NCBI GenBank assembly: GCA_001771735.1
Contig: MEUM01000066.1
Span: forward strand, 1,958 to 13,959
Length of the DNA stretch: 12,002 nucleotides
DNA from: Caldifarciminota bacterium RBG_13_43_14
GTDB lineage: Bacteria; Hydrothermota; Tepidihabitantia; SM23-42
Reading direction: 5' to 3'
Shown here: in pieces, positions 1 through 7,559 of the stretch
Layout of the letters: each line of letters begins with the position of its first letter
How positions within the stretch are numbered: the stretch's first letter is position 1
Made by a program: the position numbers and the translations under genes
The notes under the pieces: generated by a model
Told to the model about the DNA's origin: nothing
Database searches by the model: none
Seen by the model: the letters and a program-made list of their open reading frames with translations, nothing else

Positions 1-3000
1 AGTTACGGCGATGCCGATGTGATTGAGTTTTCCAATGGCATTGCGATTGATACTAGAGCTTTACGCAATTCTAATCAGCCGGATTTAAATACATTTGAAC
101 CTGATTATTATATTATTCAATTTTCCGGTGCGATATATGAAACACATAGACAGCAGCTGGAAAGGTTAGGCATTAAAATTCATTTTTACATACCGCATTA
201 TGCCTTTGTCTGCCGGATCAATGATCCGGTAATATTAATGGAATTGAATTCTGATCCGGACATTAAATTCATTGGTTTTTATCAACCAGCTTATAAAATT
301 TCTTCGCTGTTTAAAAAAATCAATGATGAACATGAAGTTATTTTTTTACTTTTTTTAGACAGTAATATTAATGAAACCTTGAAGCAAATAGAGGAAATAA
401 CTAATAGAACTGATTTTACCGTATCCGACAATGGCATTAACAAGATCATTCAAGGTAAAATTGATATAAAATATGTTGAGCAACTTGCCAATATAAAAAG
501 CCTTTACTTGATTGAACCATATTTCCAGCCCGAATTAATGAATCAGCAATTTCAATGGGTTGTGCAAACCGGTTATCGGGCGGCCGTGCCGCCGGGCGAA
601 GATCTGGTTTCCCGCCGGATCTGGGGCATGGGCATTGCCGGCCAGGGCGAGATCATAAACCACGTTGACGCGGGGATCAATACCTATCATTTTGCCCATC
701 GTTCAGGCAGTCCGCCGATCACGGACTGGGGTTATTATCCGGATCATAACGCGATTGTCGCCTATGATTCGGGCGCGGGCGAAGGTATTGTCTGGGGGGA
801 CCAGAACTATCACGGCACGGCCACGGCCGGCACCGCGTCCGGCGATGATACGACGCATGTCACCGGCTATCCCTATTATGATGGCGTTGCCAAGCGGGCA
901 AGAATCTATCATAATTCTATCGGCGGCGGCGGCGGTACTCTCTGGGTTTTCCCGGATCTTAATGATATTTACATACGCGCTTATAACAAATACTACCCGC
1001 CGACCCGCGCCCATGTGAGCGTCAACGGTTGGGGAACCGCCACCCAGGGCGCGTATACGATATGGAGTCAGCAGGTTGACCAATTCATGTGGCGGCATCG
1101 CGATTTTCTTATTTTTTTCTCCACCGGCAATTCCAGCGTCGCCGGCAGCGTCGGCTCGCCCGCGTCGGCCAAGAATTGCATTGCGGTTGGCGGCACGCGC
1201 AACAGCACGTCTTGTCAATCATATTATACCACCACGAGCCGCGGACCGACCGCGGACGGCCGATTAAAACCAACCATATTGTGTCCGGCAATGTCAATAA
1301 CCACTCCAAGCTCCGGCGAAGATGGGTACGGAGCCATGAGCGGCACCAGCTTGGCAGCTGCCGGCGCGGCCGGTTCCGGCGCCCTGATCCGCCAGTATTT
1401 GCGCGCGGGCTGGTATCCGACCGGCACCAAACAGCCGGTTGACTCTTTTTATTTTATCAGCGCCTCTCTATTAAAGGCAATGCTCATCAATAGCGGCGAC
1501 TCGAATATTACCGGTTATCAGTCACCGGATAACAATGTTGGCTGGGGTCGCATTGATCTGGACAGCAGTCTGTATTTTGCCGGTGATCAGCGCAAATTGC
1601 TTTTGATTGATGAAAACACTGGCTTATTCACCGGCGAACAGGTTAATTGTCAATTCCTCATTCCAGCCAATACTCAGAATTTAAAAATCTGCCTTGCCTG
1701 GACTGATTATCCGGGCAATCCGGTTGTACTGCGCCAGATTGTCAATGATCTTGATCTCGAGATCAGGATCGGCACTAATTATTATCGCGGTAATCAATAT
1801 TCAGGCACTCAGTCCATACCCAATCCGGCAAACTGGGATTCGATCAATGTCGAGGAATGCATACGCATTAATAGCCCGGATTCAGGCATTTGTCAGATAA
1901 AAATCAAAGCAAGAAATGTCCCTTATGGACCCCAGCCCTTTTCCCTGGTCGTGACTTATGCAGCGGCTGATATACCTTCGCTTTTAACCTTGAACAAAGC
2001 CGTGTACCGTTTGAATGATTTCATCACTGATACGGTCCGGATACGGGTCGAAGACATAAATTATGGTTTGCCCGATAACATCGACTCGTTGTTCGTTGAA
2101 ATACACGGCGCGATAGTCGAGACCCAGCCGGAAACCGTCTGGTGCTATGAGCTTGCCGAAAGCGCCTATGTATTTAAGGGTGAAATACCTTTATATTTTA
2201 ACAAGGCGATTCATGGCGACAACCGGCTTTCCGCAGGCCAGGGTGATACGATAATTGTCCGCTATATTGATAATAACCCGCTTCATGAACTTATCACCCG
2301 GGCGACTATCGATGCCTACTATCTTACGATCACGAATGTCTATGCGGACAGCATTGAGGCAACAAAAGCAAACGTACGTTGGTCAACCAATGAGGCCGCC
2401 AATCAAAAAGTATATTATGGCACAAACCCGGACTCTTTAAACCAAACTATAGAAAATGATTCGGTTTATATAAATAATCATTGTTTAATTTTATCAGGAT
2501 TGAATGAAAACACAATTTTTTATTATGATGTTGAGTCCCGTGATTTCAGAGGCAATACGGTACGTGACAATAATGGCGGCCAGCATTATACATTCAGCAC
2601 TGAAAAATATACTGCTACTGATATTCTGATTATTCTGGCTGATGGAGTTGATGGCTCAGTTCCTTCAGGTTATCCGCTTCCCGATCTCAGAAATCGTTTT
2701 CACCGGGCAATGGAGCAGGCCGGCTGGACCTATACCTATTGGGAAACATCAGACAATCAGGGTTATACGCCTTCTCGTGATATAATGAAGAATTTCAAGG
2801 CGGTTTTTGTCGTATTTGAGGACGAATATCCGCCTTTTTTACCGGTTCAGCAGGAAACGATAGCAAGATACGAAGAGCATGGCGGCAGGATTGCCTTTGC
2901 CTCGCATGATATGCTCTGGCACTCCTGGGCAAATAGTACTAATCCTGGTTATGATACTATGTGGTGCAAAAATTACATGCAGGTCCGCTACAAGTATGAC

Positions 3001-4386
3001 CTCACGCCGGTCGGTACCTATTCGATCTATGGTGTTGCCGGCGATCCAATTAGCGGCCCGTATTCAAGCGTACCGGTTAGTTACCGAGCGCATCGCGATG
3101 GCGCGGTCGCCGATTCGCTGGCACCGGTTAATGATCCGCCCAATGCCTGGGATACTGGTGTTGGCACTGGTATTTGGTTGTTTAACTCAACCACTGCCGG
3201 CCGCATTGGTTCACGCTGGGAATCGAATAATACTCATGGTACGCCTGGTGATGGTGTCTGGGGTGGTTATAAGACTCGAACCATAATGAACGCTTTTTCC
3301 ATAACCCAGATGGATAGTATTAAACTGCCCGATATTCTAAATAATGAATTCATCTGGCTGATCGGGCATAATCATCCTGATGTGGTCATTGACTCGCCGG
3401 TTGGCGGCAATATTTACACTTCCAGTCCGATCACCATTGCCTGGACTGCAACTGCCCATGACACGGCACAGATCGACACGACCACGCTTGAATACACGTC
3501 AGACAATGGTTCTACATGGCTCTTGATCACTTCGGGCACTAACATTACATCGCCGTATTATTGGGATGTCAGCAGTTTTACTAATGGAATATATTATAAG
3601 GTCAGGATCCGGGTCAAAGAGCGCAATATATATCCGGCATTGCAGCACACTGATGAAACCGATAGATTCAGCATTGTTATTCCGGGCAATGATTTTATAG
3701 GACCAAAAATCATTCCTTTATCAATTACGGTTTCGGCTAATCCAATGATCGTGACTCCAACTGACACAATATTAACCTTTGCGGCAATTGCCAGCGATTC
3801 TTTGACTGGTTTGAGCAATATTGGCAAGGCTGAATGGTCAATGGGTTTGAATCCGGCTTTGCCGGGCAGCGGTTATCCGGCTTATGCATTGGACAGTGTT
3901 TTTAACGAAATTCAGGAAACGATTACGGATTCAATATTTTTCATCTATGTGCCTGGTTCCCAGCAGATCTGTTCGCTATGGGTTAGGGCGCGGGATTCAG
4001 TGATCAATAATAATCACAATTGGGGCAATGCCTTGCTGCGAACTTTTACTGTGATTGACGGCGTGCCAATACTATTAGGCGCATCGGAGTTTAACAAACA
4101 AAAACCTTTGACTGTATATTTTGCCAATCCCCAGCCCAATCCATTTTCCAGAAAGATAATATTGCGATACGGCGTGCCCAAGCGATCAAACGTTATTTTG
4201 AAAGTATATAATTGTCTCGGTCAGGCGGTAAAGACTTTTATTGATGGCACAGTTGACGCCGGAAATTATGCAATACAATGGCAGGGTCAGGATCAACATG
4301 ACCGGCAATTAAGTTCGGGCATTTATTTCATCCGATTCATCTGCAATGATTATCAAATAACCAGAAAAATCGTGTTCGTCCGGTAG
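1..4386 (+). CDS. Secreted multidomain S8 (subtilisin/KP-43-like) serine protease with C-terminal T9SS-type sorting domain; 5' partial
   Basis: The frame is open from base 1, so the GTG at 19 is probably internal and the true start with its signal peptide lies outside the window; 1461 residues are visible, numbered here from base 1. Residues ~25-195 look like a subtilase propeptide region (YYIIQFSG, then QPAYKIS). The catalytic domain is ~196-525, with Asp223 (HVDAGIN), His271 (HGTATAG), oxyanion Asn377 (STGNSS) and Ser450 (SGTSLAA), so the triad is intact. A KP-43-like beta-barrel follows (~530-655; AWTDYPG, NDLDLEI, YGPQPFSLVV). After it come a beta-sandwich (~657-773), a fibronectin III-like domain (~773-872), an alpha/beta domain resembling ThuA/class I amidotransferase folds (~873-1127), Ig-like modules, and a T9SS/FlgD-like tail (~1369-1461; PQPNPFS, SSGIYFIRF). 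It is probably exported and cell-surface attached or released, degrading extracellular protein. Protease identity is firm; the accessory domain names are judged by eye. The gene stands alone on this strand and converges on rlmI. Confidence 0.93.
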   Translation, partial: SYGDADVIEFSNGIAIDTRALRNSNQPDLNTFEPDYYIIQFSGAIYETHRQQLERLGIKIHFYIPHYAFVCRINDPVILMELNSDPDIKFIGFYQPAYKISSLFKKINDEHEVIFLLFLDSNINETLKQIEEITNRTDFTVSDNGINKIIQGKIDIKYVEQLANIKSLYLIEPYFQPELMNQQFQWVVQTGYRAAVPPGEDLVSRRIWGMGIAGQGEIINHVDAGINTYHFAHRSGSPPITDWGYYPDHNAIVAYDSGAGEGIVWGDQNYHGTATAGTASGDDTTHVTGYPYYDGVAKRARIYHNSIGGGGGTLWVFPDLNDIYIRAYNKYYPPTRAHVSVNGWGTATQGAYTIWSQQVDQFMWRHRDFLIFFSTGNSSVAGSVGSPASAKNCIAVGGTRNSTSCQSYYTTTSRGPTADGRLKPTILCPAMSITTPSSGEDGYGAMSGTSLAAAGAAGSGALIRQYLRAGWYPTGTKQPVDSFYFISASLLKAMLINSGDSNITGYQSPDNNVGWGRIDLDSSLYFAGDQRKLLLIDENTGLFTGEQVNCQFLIPANTQNLKICLAWTDYPGNPVVLRQIVNDLDLEIRIGTNYYRGNQYSGTQSIPNPANWDSINVEECIRINSPDSGICQIKIKARNVPYGPQPFSLVVTYAAADIPSLLTLNKAVYRLNDFITDTVRIRVEDINYGLPDNIDSLFVEIHGAIVETQPETVWCYELAESAYVFKGEIPLYFNKAIHGDNRLSAGQGDTIIVRYIDNNPLHELITRATIDAYYLTITNVYADSIEATKANVRWSTNEAANQKVYYGTNPDSLNQTIENDSVYINNHCLILSGLNENTIFYYDVESRDFRGNTVRDNNGGQHYTFSTEKYTATDILIILADGVDGSVPSGYPLPDLRNRFHRAMEQAGWTYTYWETSDNQGYTPSRDIMKNFKAVFVVFEDEYPPFLPVQQETIARYEEHGGRIAFASHDMLWHSWANSTNPGYDTMWCKNYMQVRYKYDLTPVGTYSIYGVAGDPISGPYSSVPVSYRAHRDGAVADSLAPVNDPPNAWDTGVGTGIWLFNSTTAGRIGSRWESNNTHGTPGDGVWGGYKTRTIMNAFSITQMDSIKLPDILNNEFIWLIGHNHPDVVIDSPVGGNIYTSSPITIAWTATAHDTAQIDTTTLEYTSDNGSTWLLITSGTNITSPYYWDVSSFTNGIYYKVRIRVKERNIYPALQHTDETDRFSIVIPGNDFIGPKIIPLSITVSANPMIVTPTDTILTFAAIASDSLTGLSNIGKAEWSMGLNPALPGSGYPAYALDSVFNEIQETITDSIFFIYVPGSQQICSLWVRARDSVINNNHNWGNALLRTFTVIDGVPILLGASEFNKQKPLTVYFANPQPNPFSRKIILRYGVPKRSNVILKVYNCLGQAVKTFIDGTVDAGNYAIQWQGQDQHDRQLSSGIYFIRFICNDYQITRKIVFVR

Positions 4387-4407
4387 CGGACGTGTAAAAT
4401 TCAAAAC

Positions 4408-4475
4408 CTACCATTTCCAGAACAGGTCATTATTTGTTGAAAACTATCATTTTCTGGAACAGATCACATTTTGTT
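4408..4475. repeat. Imperfect direct repeat pair (period 36) containing an 8-bp inverted repeat
   Basis: Copy A (4408-4438) and copy B (4444-4475) align at 24 of 32 columns with a one-base gap; both start CTA(C/T)CATTT and end in TTTGTT. Inside them, TTCCAGAA (4415-4422) and TTCTGGAA (4452-4459) are exact reverse complements 29 nt apart. The pair lies in the gap between the convergent protease and rlmI genes. It could be a decayed mobile-element end, a dispersed intergenic repeat or a weak bidirectional hairpin. The sequence alone does not decide this. Confidence 0.55.
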
Positions 4476-4496
4476 TTTAGTTCTTACTGTCTTTTC

Positions 4497-4531
4497 AGCG
4501 TGTAACGTATAGCGTCAAGCGTTTAGCGTTT
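4497..4531. repeat. Degenerate heptanucleotide tandem repeat (AGCGTNN x5)
   Basis: Five consecutive 7-nt units read AGCGTGT, AACGTAT, AGCGTCA, AGCGTTT and AGCGTTT on the plus strand. Four share AGCGT exactly and one carries a single change. On the minus strand the array supplies the last two sense codons and the TAA stop of the RlmI gene, so the coding end of that gene lies inside the array. The remaining units are intergenic. Confidence 0.7.
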
Positions 4532-5656
4532 TTCCAAAACCAAGCATTTCAAATACCGGCTCTCGGGCATGCCGAGCAATACCGGATGATCCAAACCTTG
4601 ATCAAGCCGGTCGATAATTCGAAACCGGCAGTGGGCATCAGCTGCGGCCTGGGCAACTGTCTTTTCAAATTCCTCTTCGCTGAAATGATATGAACAGCAG
4701 GTGGTGAACAATATGCCATTATCGCTCAAACGTTTCATTGCCTGCCGGTTTACCGCCCAGTAACCTTTTTGCGCTTGTCGCACATTCTTCTTTGTCTTGG
4801 TGAATGACGGCGGATCAAGCACGATTAAATCATATTTTTCCTTGTCCGCATAAAAGAAATCATGAATATCACTGCAGTTGAACTCGATTCGATCCAATCC
4901 ATTCAGGCTCCGGTTTTCGATCGCCAGCTCAAGCGCTTTTCGGGATGAATCAATACCCAGTACTGACGCGGCTCCGGCTTTTCCAGCATAGCAGGCAAAG
5001 CCGCCCGTATAACAAAAAAGATCCAGTACTTTACGCCCGGAGGCATAGCCGGCAAACTTGCGCCGTATATCACGCAGATCAAAGAAAAAACCGGTTTTTT
5101 GCCCCTCGATAATATTAACCAGGAATTTTTTTTCATCTTGTTCGATCATTACCGGCTCATTGAGCTTGCCGTTTATTAAACCGTTATTAGTTGTTATACC
5201 CTCGAGTTCACGGAAAGAACTTTCGCTTTTTTCATAGATCGCGATTGGTTTAAGATCGACCAACGCATCGATTATGATCGATTTTCTTTGATCTATTCCC
5301 AGGGCATGGATTTGAATAACATATACATCTTCATACTTATCGATCACAAGACCAGGCAGCCCATCGCTTTCACTGTTCACCAGCCGATAGCTATTTTCAT
5401 TTAGCGTCTGCCGCTGCCGGCTGGCGTTCTTTAACGCATCGGCAACCAATTGCTTGTCGAATTCAACATTTTTATCGCTGAATATCCTTATTGCGATCAA
5501 TGACCTGGGATTATAAAATCCATTGCCGATGAATTTTTGCTTATGAAAGACGCTGACCACGACGCCCGGTTCGAGCGCGGGCAATGGTCTTGTTACTTCA
5601 TTGGAAAATATCCACGGGTGCCCGTGATGCACTTTTTTTACAAAAACCTGTTCCAT
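4523..5656 (-). CDS. rlmI: RlmI-type class I SAM-dependent 23S rRNA (cytosine-C5) methyltransferase
   Basis: Predicted to transfer methyl from S-adenosylmethionine to a cytosine of 23S rRNA (C1962 in E. coli RlmI). Numbering from the ATG at 5656, 377 residues; E. coli RlmI has about 396. An N-terminal PUA-like RNA-binding domain occupies ~1-75 (HHGHPWIFSNE, then FYNPRSLIAIRIFS). A central domain follows with SDGLPGLVIDKY. The Rossmann methyltransferase domain contains QKTGFFFDLRD, SAM motif I LDLFCYTGGF, acidic motif GIDSS, the catalytic-loop DPPSFTK and a TTCCSYH motif whose cysteines suit an m5C enzyme. An upstream in-frame TTG at 5665 exists, but the ATG at 5656 has an AAAGG ribosome site 9 nt upstream, whereas the TTG would sit almost on that site. 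The gap to the transketolase stop is 12 nt, so it is the last gene of the run. Family is sure; the exact target base is inferred by homology. Confidence 0.9.
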   Translation of the reverse strand: MEQVFVKKVHHGHPWIFSNEVTRPLPALEPGVVVSVFHKQKFIGNGFYNPRSLIAIRIFSDKNVEFDKQLVADALKNASRQRQTLNENSYRLVNSESDGLPGLVIDKYEDVYVIQIHALGIDQRKSIIIDALVDLKPIAIYEKSESSFRELEGITTNNGLINGKLNEPVMIEQDEKKFLVNIIEGQKTGFFFDLRDIRRKFAGYASGRKVLDLFCYTGGFACYAGKAGAASVLGIDSSRKALELAIENRSLNGLDRIEFNCSDIHDFFYADKEKYDLIVLDPPSFTKTKKNVRQAQKGYWAVNRQAMKRLSDNGILFTTCCSYHFSEEEFEKTVAQAAADAHCRFRIIDRLDQGLDHPVLLGMPESRYLKCLVLEKR

Positions 5657-5665
5657 TATCGCCAA

Positions 5666-5671
5666 CCTTTA
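5666..5671 (-). promoter_or_regulatory. Ribosome binding site of rlmI overlapping the transketolase stop codon
   Basis: On the minus strand the transketolase TAA (5671-5669) forms part of TAAAGG, whose AAAGG core lies 9 nt before the ATG at 5656. This arrangement selects the ATG over the upstream TTG and suggests translational coupling between the two genes. Confidence 0.65.
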
Positions 5672-7555
5672 TTTTATTAGTTTTTTAATATTGTCAACCA
5701 ATGAACCAGCATCCATCTTATGCGCTGAGTAAATATTTTTGGCTTCATCAGAACCGGCGAAAGTTGTCGCACCCATGCACAAAAATTTAGACGCCCAGTT
5801 GTTCTCGGCCATTATGCGGCTGACGATGCTGCCCAGACCAGTATCAGCAATATGATCTTCATAGGTGACGACAAGACCGGTATCATGAGCCTGTTTAATT
5901 ATCCCGGTGTCGATATGCAGCGGTGCGCTGATATTATATACACTTACGCCTATCCCATCCGCCTTCAATTTTTCGCGCGCCTCGAGCGCCATATGAACCA
6001 TTGGTCCGTAGGTCAATATCGCACCCTGCTCGCCCTTACATAATTGATCGGTTTTGCCGTAAATGAATTCGTATTTGTCATTAAAAAAAGGTTGTCCATC
6101 ATTTATTATCACCGGCAGTTTATCCCGGGTCAATGCAATTATATAATTGCCGGGCTGATTCAGAGCAAAGCGGGTTATATGATCCGCTTGATTCGGATCG
6201 GCCGCGATTAATAAGCGGAAATTGATCAAATTACGCGCTAGACCGATATAGTCGATACATTGATGGGTTTTGCCGTCTGACCCGACATTGAAACCGACGT
6301 GGGTCGCGATCACCTTGAGATTAGTATTATTGATCGCGTTCAATCGTAGCTGATTATATACTTCATCAATTGAAAAAACACCAAAGTCGGCCCACACGGT
6401 CATTATTCCGCTGATCGACAATGCACCGGCGACAGTAGCGGTATTATGCTCACTGACCCCGCATTCAAAAAAATTATCGGGCCGGATTTGGGCGAAGTTG
6501 CTTACATTTACCGAATCGGCAAGATCGCAATCAAAGACCGCGATCGTATTCTCCGGGTTCAGGACCGCGATATCAGCCAATGCCTTGCCAAAACTTGCCC
6601 GGGGATGCGACTTATCGGTATAAATTATGGGTTTGCCGGTTATTACCTCCGGTCGAGGAATTTCCTTTTTTGTAAATGTTAAATATCCCTTGCGATCGGT
6701 TTCAAGAAGATTTTCAATATTATCTTCCAGACCCAATTCTTTTAATGCGTCGCGGCATTCTTCCCTGGTTGCTGCCTTACCATGATAATCCGCTTTGTTC
6801 TCCATAAAACTAATGCCCTTACCCATTATCGTTTCGGCAATTATTGCATAATTGTTCTTCCGGTCCTCGACCGCGGTTTTAATCGCATTATAAAGCGCGC
6901 CATGATTATGACCATTCACGGTGCTGATCTTCCAGCCATCAGATATGTAATTCTCGGCAATATTGACCGGCATAACATTTTCAGTGCGTCCCGAGATCTG
7001 AAAGTGATTACGATCGATTATAACAGTCAGATCACATAAATTGAATTTTCGGGCGAATCGCCTGGCTTCTCCAACCATACCTTTTGCCTGTTCTGCGTCG
7101 CTCATGAAGACAAAAGTGTGATAATCGAATTTCTTTAAACGGGCTCCCAGGGCAAAACCGCAACCCGCTGACAGACCTTGACCCAGATTGCCAGTTGTCC
7201 ATTCAACGCCGGGAATATGGCGTTCAATATGCCCTTCGAACGGCGTCTCAAGCCTGCGGAATCCGCATATCACATCATTAATATTGAAAAATCCGAGACG
7301 GCCCAAACAGGCATAAAGACCGGGTGAGGTATGTCCGTGGCTTATGACTATGCGGTCGCGCGATTGGTCACTGTAATTACCCGGGCTTATATTGGCATAG
7401 CTATACAAAACCAGATATATATCGATCGAAGACAGTGACCCGGCTGGATGACCGCTTCCCGCGATCGTGGTCATTTTCAGAATATCACCCCGGCACAGAT
7501 GCGACAATTCCTTTAATGCTTCTTCATTCAATTGTTCTCTAAATGTCTTATTCAT
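5669..7555 (-). CDS. tkt: Transketolase, single-chain full-length, with variant ThDP/Mg motif
   Basis: Predicted ThDP-dependent transfer of two-carbon ketol units between sugar phosphates in the non-oxidative pentose phosphate pathway. 628 residues, slightly shorter than the usual 650-670. The N-terminal ThDP half shows SGHPAGS (His36), SHGHTSPGLY (His73, His75), TGNLGQG (121-127) and the cofactor motif SDAE (152-155) followed by DRNHFQ (181-186). The pyrimidine-binding half has DCDLADS, CGVSEHN with probable catalytic Glu369, GSDGKTHQ with His431, and LTRDKLP (Arg477). A C-terminal transketolase domain ends the chain. The canonical GDGE is SDAE here: Asp153 and Asn183, the expected metal ligands, remain, but both glycines are replaced. 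ATG at 7555 lies 4 nt after the RNase G stop with no clear ribosome site, so reinitiation is likely. Family membership is firm. Preference for a less usual keto-sugar cannot be excluded. Confidence 0.9.
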   Translation of the reverse strand: MNKTFREQLNEEALKELSHLCRGDILKMTTIAGSGHPAGSLSSIDIYLVLYSYANISPGNYSDQSRDRIVISHGHTSPGLYACLGRLGFFNINDVICGFRRLETPFEGHIERHIPGVEWTTGNLGQGLSAGCGFALGARLKKFDYHTFVFMSDAEQAKGMVGEARRFARKFNLCDLTVIIDRNHFQISGRTENVMPVNIAENYISDGWKISTVNGHNHGALYNAIKTAVEDRKNNYAIIAETIMGKGISFMENKADYHGKAATREECRDALKELGLEDNIENLLETDRKGYLTFTKKEIPRPEVITGKPIIYTDKSHPRASFGKALADIAVLNPENTIAVFDCDLADSVNVSNFAQIRPDNFFECGVSEHNTATVAGALSISGIMTVWADFGVFSIDEVYNQLRLNAINNTNLKVIATHVGFNVGSDGKTHQCIDYIGLARNLINFRLLIAADPNQADHITRFALNQPGNYIIALTRDKLPVIINDGQPFFNDKYEFIYGKTDQLCKGEQGAILTYGPMVHMALEAREKLKADGIGVSVYNISAPLHIDTGIIKQAHDTGLVVTYEDHIADTGLGSIVSRIMAENNWASKFLCMGATTFAGSDEAKNIYSAHKMDAGSLVDNIKKLIK

Positions 7556-7559
7556 GGTT

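Noticed and set aside
19..21. GTG as the start of the protease gene
   Set aside because: The frame is open upstream to base 1, no ribosome site is visible, and no signal peptide follows, so the gene is better treated as 5' truncated.
213..229. Palindrome CCGGATCA-A-TGATCCGG as a possible operator
   Set aside because: It lies deep inside the protease coding frame, and CCGGATC/GATCCGG words recur in this window, so it is likely chance from codon use.
703..1218. A 171-residue open frame on the minus strand opposite the protease, plus several overlapping frames nearby
   Set aside because: They lie in the G+C-rich catalytic region where stop codons are rare, have low-complexity Arg/Ala-rich products, and overlap a frame with clear subtilase motifs.
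4415..4480. Intrinsic terminator formed by TTCCAGAA/TTCTGGAA and the T-rich run at 4469-4477
   Set aside because: The stem is only 8 bp with a 29-nt loop, and the T run starts about 10 nt after the stem rather than directly after it.
4387..4522. Possible small gene or insertion-sequence remnant in the convergent gap
   Set aside because: No start codon with ribosome site and coding frame is visible, and no transposase fragment can be recognised; only the repeats are supported.
5663..5665. TTG as the start of rlmI
   Set aside because: The AAAGG site would be directly adjacent to it, while the ATG at 5656 has normal spacing and starts the expected PUA-like domain.
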